Positions 6,376 to 6,850 of a stretch of 6,850 nucleotides of DNA are shown in pieces (within the stretch, counting starts at the first letter, position 1; every line of letters begins with the position of its first letter). Source of the DNA: Methanobrevibacter sp. (GTDB taxonomy: Archaea; Methanobacteriota; Methanobacteria; Methanobacteriales; Methanobacteriaceae). The stretch covers positions 1 to 6,850 of the forward strand of contig JAGCLR010000302.1 in NCBI GenBank assembly GCA_017646885.1, written 5' to 3'. The position numbers and the translations under genes are program-made. Under the pieces are notes generated by a model. The model ran no database searches, had not been told where the DNA came from, and was given only the letters and a program-made list of their open reading frames with translations.

Positions 6376-6404
6376 TGAATAATAATTCATAACTTTAATA
6401 TATC
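6376..6404 (+). promoter_or_regulatory. TATA-like element with adjoining inverted repeat, DUF169 gene promoter
   Basis: TTTAATATAT (6395-6404) lies about 60 nt before the DUF169 start and would give a leader of about 33 nt. Directly upstream, ATGAAT (6376-6381) and ATTCAT (6386-6391) form a 6-bp inverted repeat with a 4-nt spacer at the place expected for the BRE or an activator site. Confidence 0.35.
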
Positions 6405-6449
6405 ATAATTTAGAAATAATAAATTAACTATCTTAAACAAACATTAATT

Positions 6450-6454
6450 GGTGA
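6450..6454 (+). promoter_or_regulatory. Ribosome binding site GGTGA of the DUF169 gene
   Basis: GGTGA lies 4 nt before the ATG at 6459, the same arrangement as at the M42 peptidase gene, and supports this start. Confidence 0.7.
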
Positions 6455-6458
6455 TAAA

Positions 6459-6850
6459 ATGGATTATAAAAAGGAAGATAATGTAAAAACTGCAGAAGTT
6501 TTAAAAGAAAAGCTTAATTTGAAAAGACTTCCAGTAGCTATCAAGTTTTTCAATGATCTAAATGAAATCCCTGAAGGAATTGAAAAAATAGATGAAAGCC
6601 TTAGACATTGTGAAATGGTTACTAAAGCAGCTGATGGAGCTATATTCTATGCAACTGCTGCAGAACAGAAATGTAAAGGCGGATCAAGTGCAATGGGATT
6701 GGAACCTCTCCCACCTAAGATTGCTTCTGGAGAATTCTATTACAAATTAGGCAGATTTGATAGTGTTGAAACCGCTAAGTCTGTAATAGATAACATTCCA
6801 AGAAAAGATGAGCAAAGCTTAGGAATCATCTATGCACCTTTAGAAAAAGC
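6459..6850 (+). CDS. DUF169 family protein (5' part only)
   Basis: The frame opens with ATG at 6459 and stays open to the window end, giving the first 130 residues. The pattern LKEKLNLKRLPVAIKF (15-30) followed by RHCEMVTKAADGAIFYAT (49-66), KCKGGSSAMGL (71-81) and a GEFYYKLGRF segment (91-100) is that of the DUF169 family, common in methanogens and anaerobic bacteria and without an established function. Cys51 and Cys72 lie at the usual conserved positions and might bind a metal or cofactor, but this is conjecture. There is no signal peptide or membrane segment, so it is probably cytoplasmic. It is transcribed divergently from the exonuclease gene across a 324-nt region with possible operators. 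Confidence 0.8.
   Translation, partial: MDYKKEDNVKTAEVLKEKLNLKRLPVAIKFFNDLNEIPEGIEKIDESLRHCEMVTKAADGAIFYATAAEQKCKGGSSAMGLEPLPPKIASGEFYYKLGRFDSVETAKSVIDNIPRKDEQSLGIIYAPLEK

Larger units (their letters stand above)
6135..6458. other. Divergent A/T-rich intergenic region between exonuclease and DUF169 genes
   Basis: This 324-nt stretch has no credible gene on either strand. It must hold the promoters of the two divergent genes. It contains two copies of a 12-mer with a palindromic core, an 8-bp inverted repeat (6226-6248), a second small inverted repeat (6376-6391), TATA-like sequences near both genes, and otherwise A/T-rich DNA with frequent stops. I see no RNA gene in it. Confidence 0.7.

Overview
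The window looks like part of the chromosome of a very A+T-rich methanogenic archaeon of the order Methanobacteriales, most likely Methanobrevibacter or a close relative. This is inferred from four things. Intergenic DNA is almost pure A/T. Several genes have AGGTGA/GGTGA ribosome binding sites about 4 nt before the ATG. Gene ends are marked by series of oligo-U tracts. A Mur-ligase homologue sits beside an exported, Asn/Thr-rich envelope protein, which fits a pseudomurein-walled archaeon. The species assignment is not proven by anything here.

Layout. 1-486 (+) is the 3' end of an iron-sulfur aldo/keto reductase. It converges on a minus-strand block that runs from 5154 down to 635: a MurD/MurE-like ligase (3829-5154), an exported VanW-like protein (2500-3693, possibly starting near 3744), a MobA/MocA-type nucleotidyltransferase (1724-2392) and an M42 metallo-aminopeptidase (635-1684). 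No convincing oligo-U terminator separates the four minus-strand genes, so partial or full co-transcription is possible. The last two, 39 nt apart, are the firmest operon pair. Upstream of this block is a separate minus-strand ExoIII/AP-endonuclease homologue (5382-6134). It is followed by a ladder of U-tracts and preceded by a 324-nt A/T-rich divergent promoter region. On the far side of that region begins a DUF169 protein (6459 onward, +), cut by the window end.

How the genes may work together. The ligase and the VanW-like protein suggest a small cell-envelope module: cytoplasmic peptide ligation of pseudomurein precursors, and an exported, probably glycosylated protein acting at the wall. 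The nucleotidyltransferase and peptidase could be unrelated housekeeping genes that share the transcript. The points most worth a second look are the VanW-like gene, which has no ATG and whose best start signal precedes an ATT codon; the ExoIII homologue, which lacks two normally conserved active-site residues; the unusual motif set of the Mur ligase; and several inverted or ~10-bp-periodic repeats in the intergenic regions. I found no CRISPR array, RNA gene, insertion sequence or phage gene.
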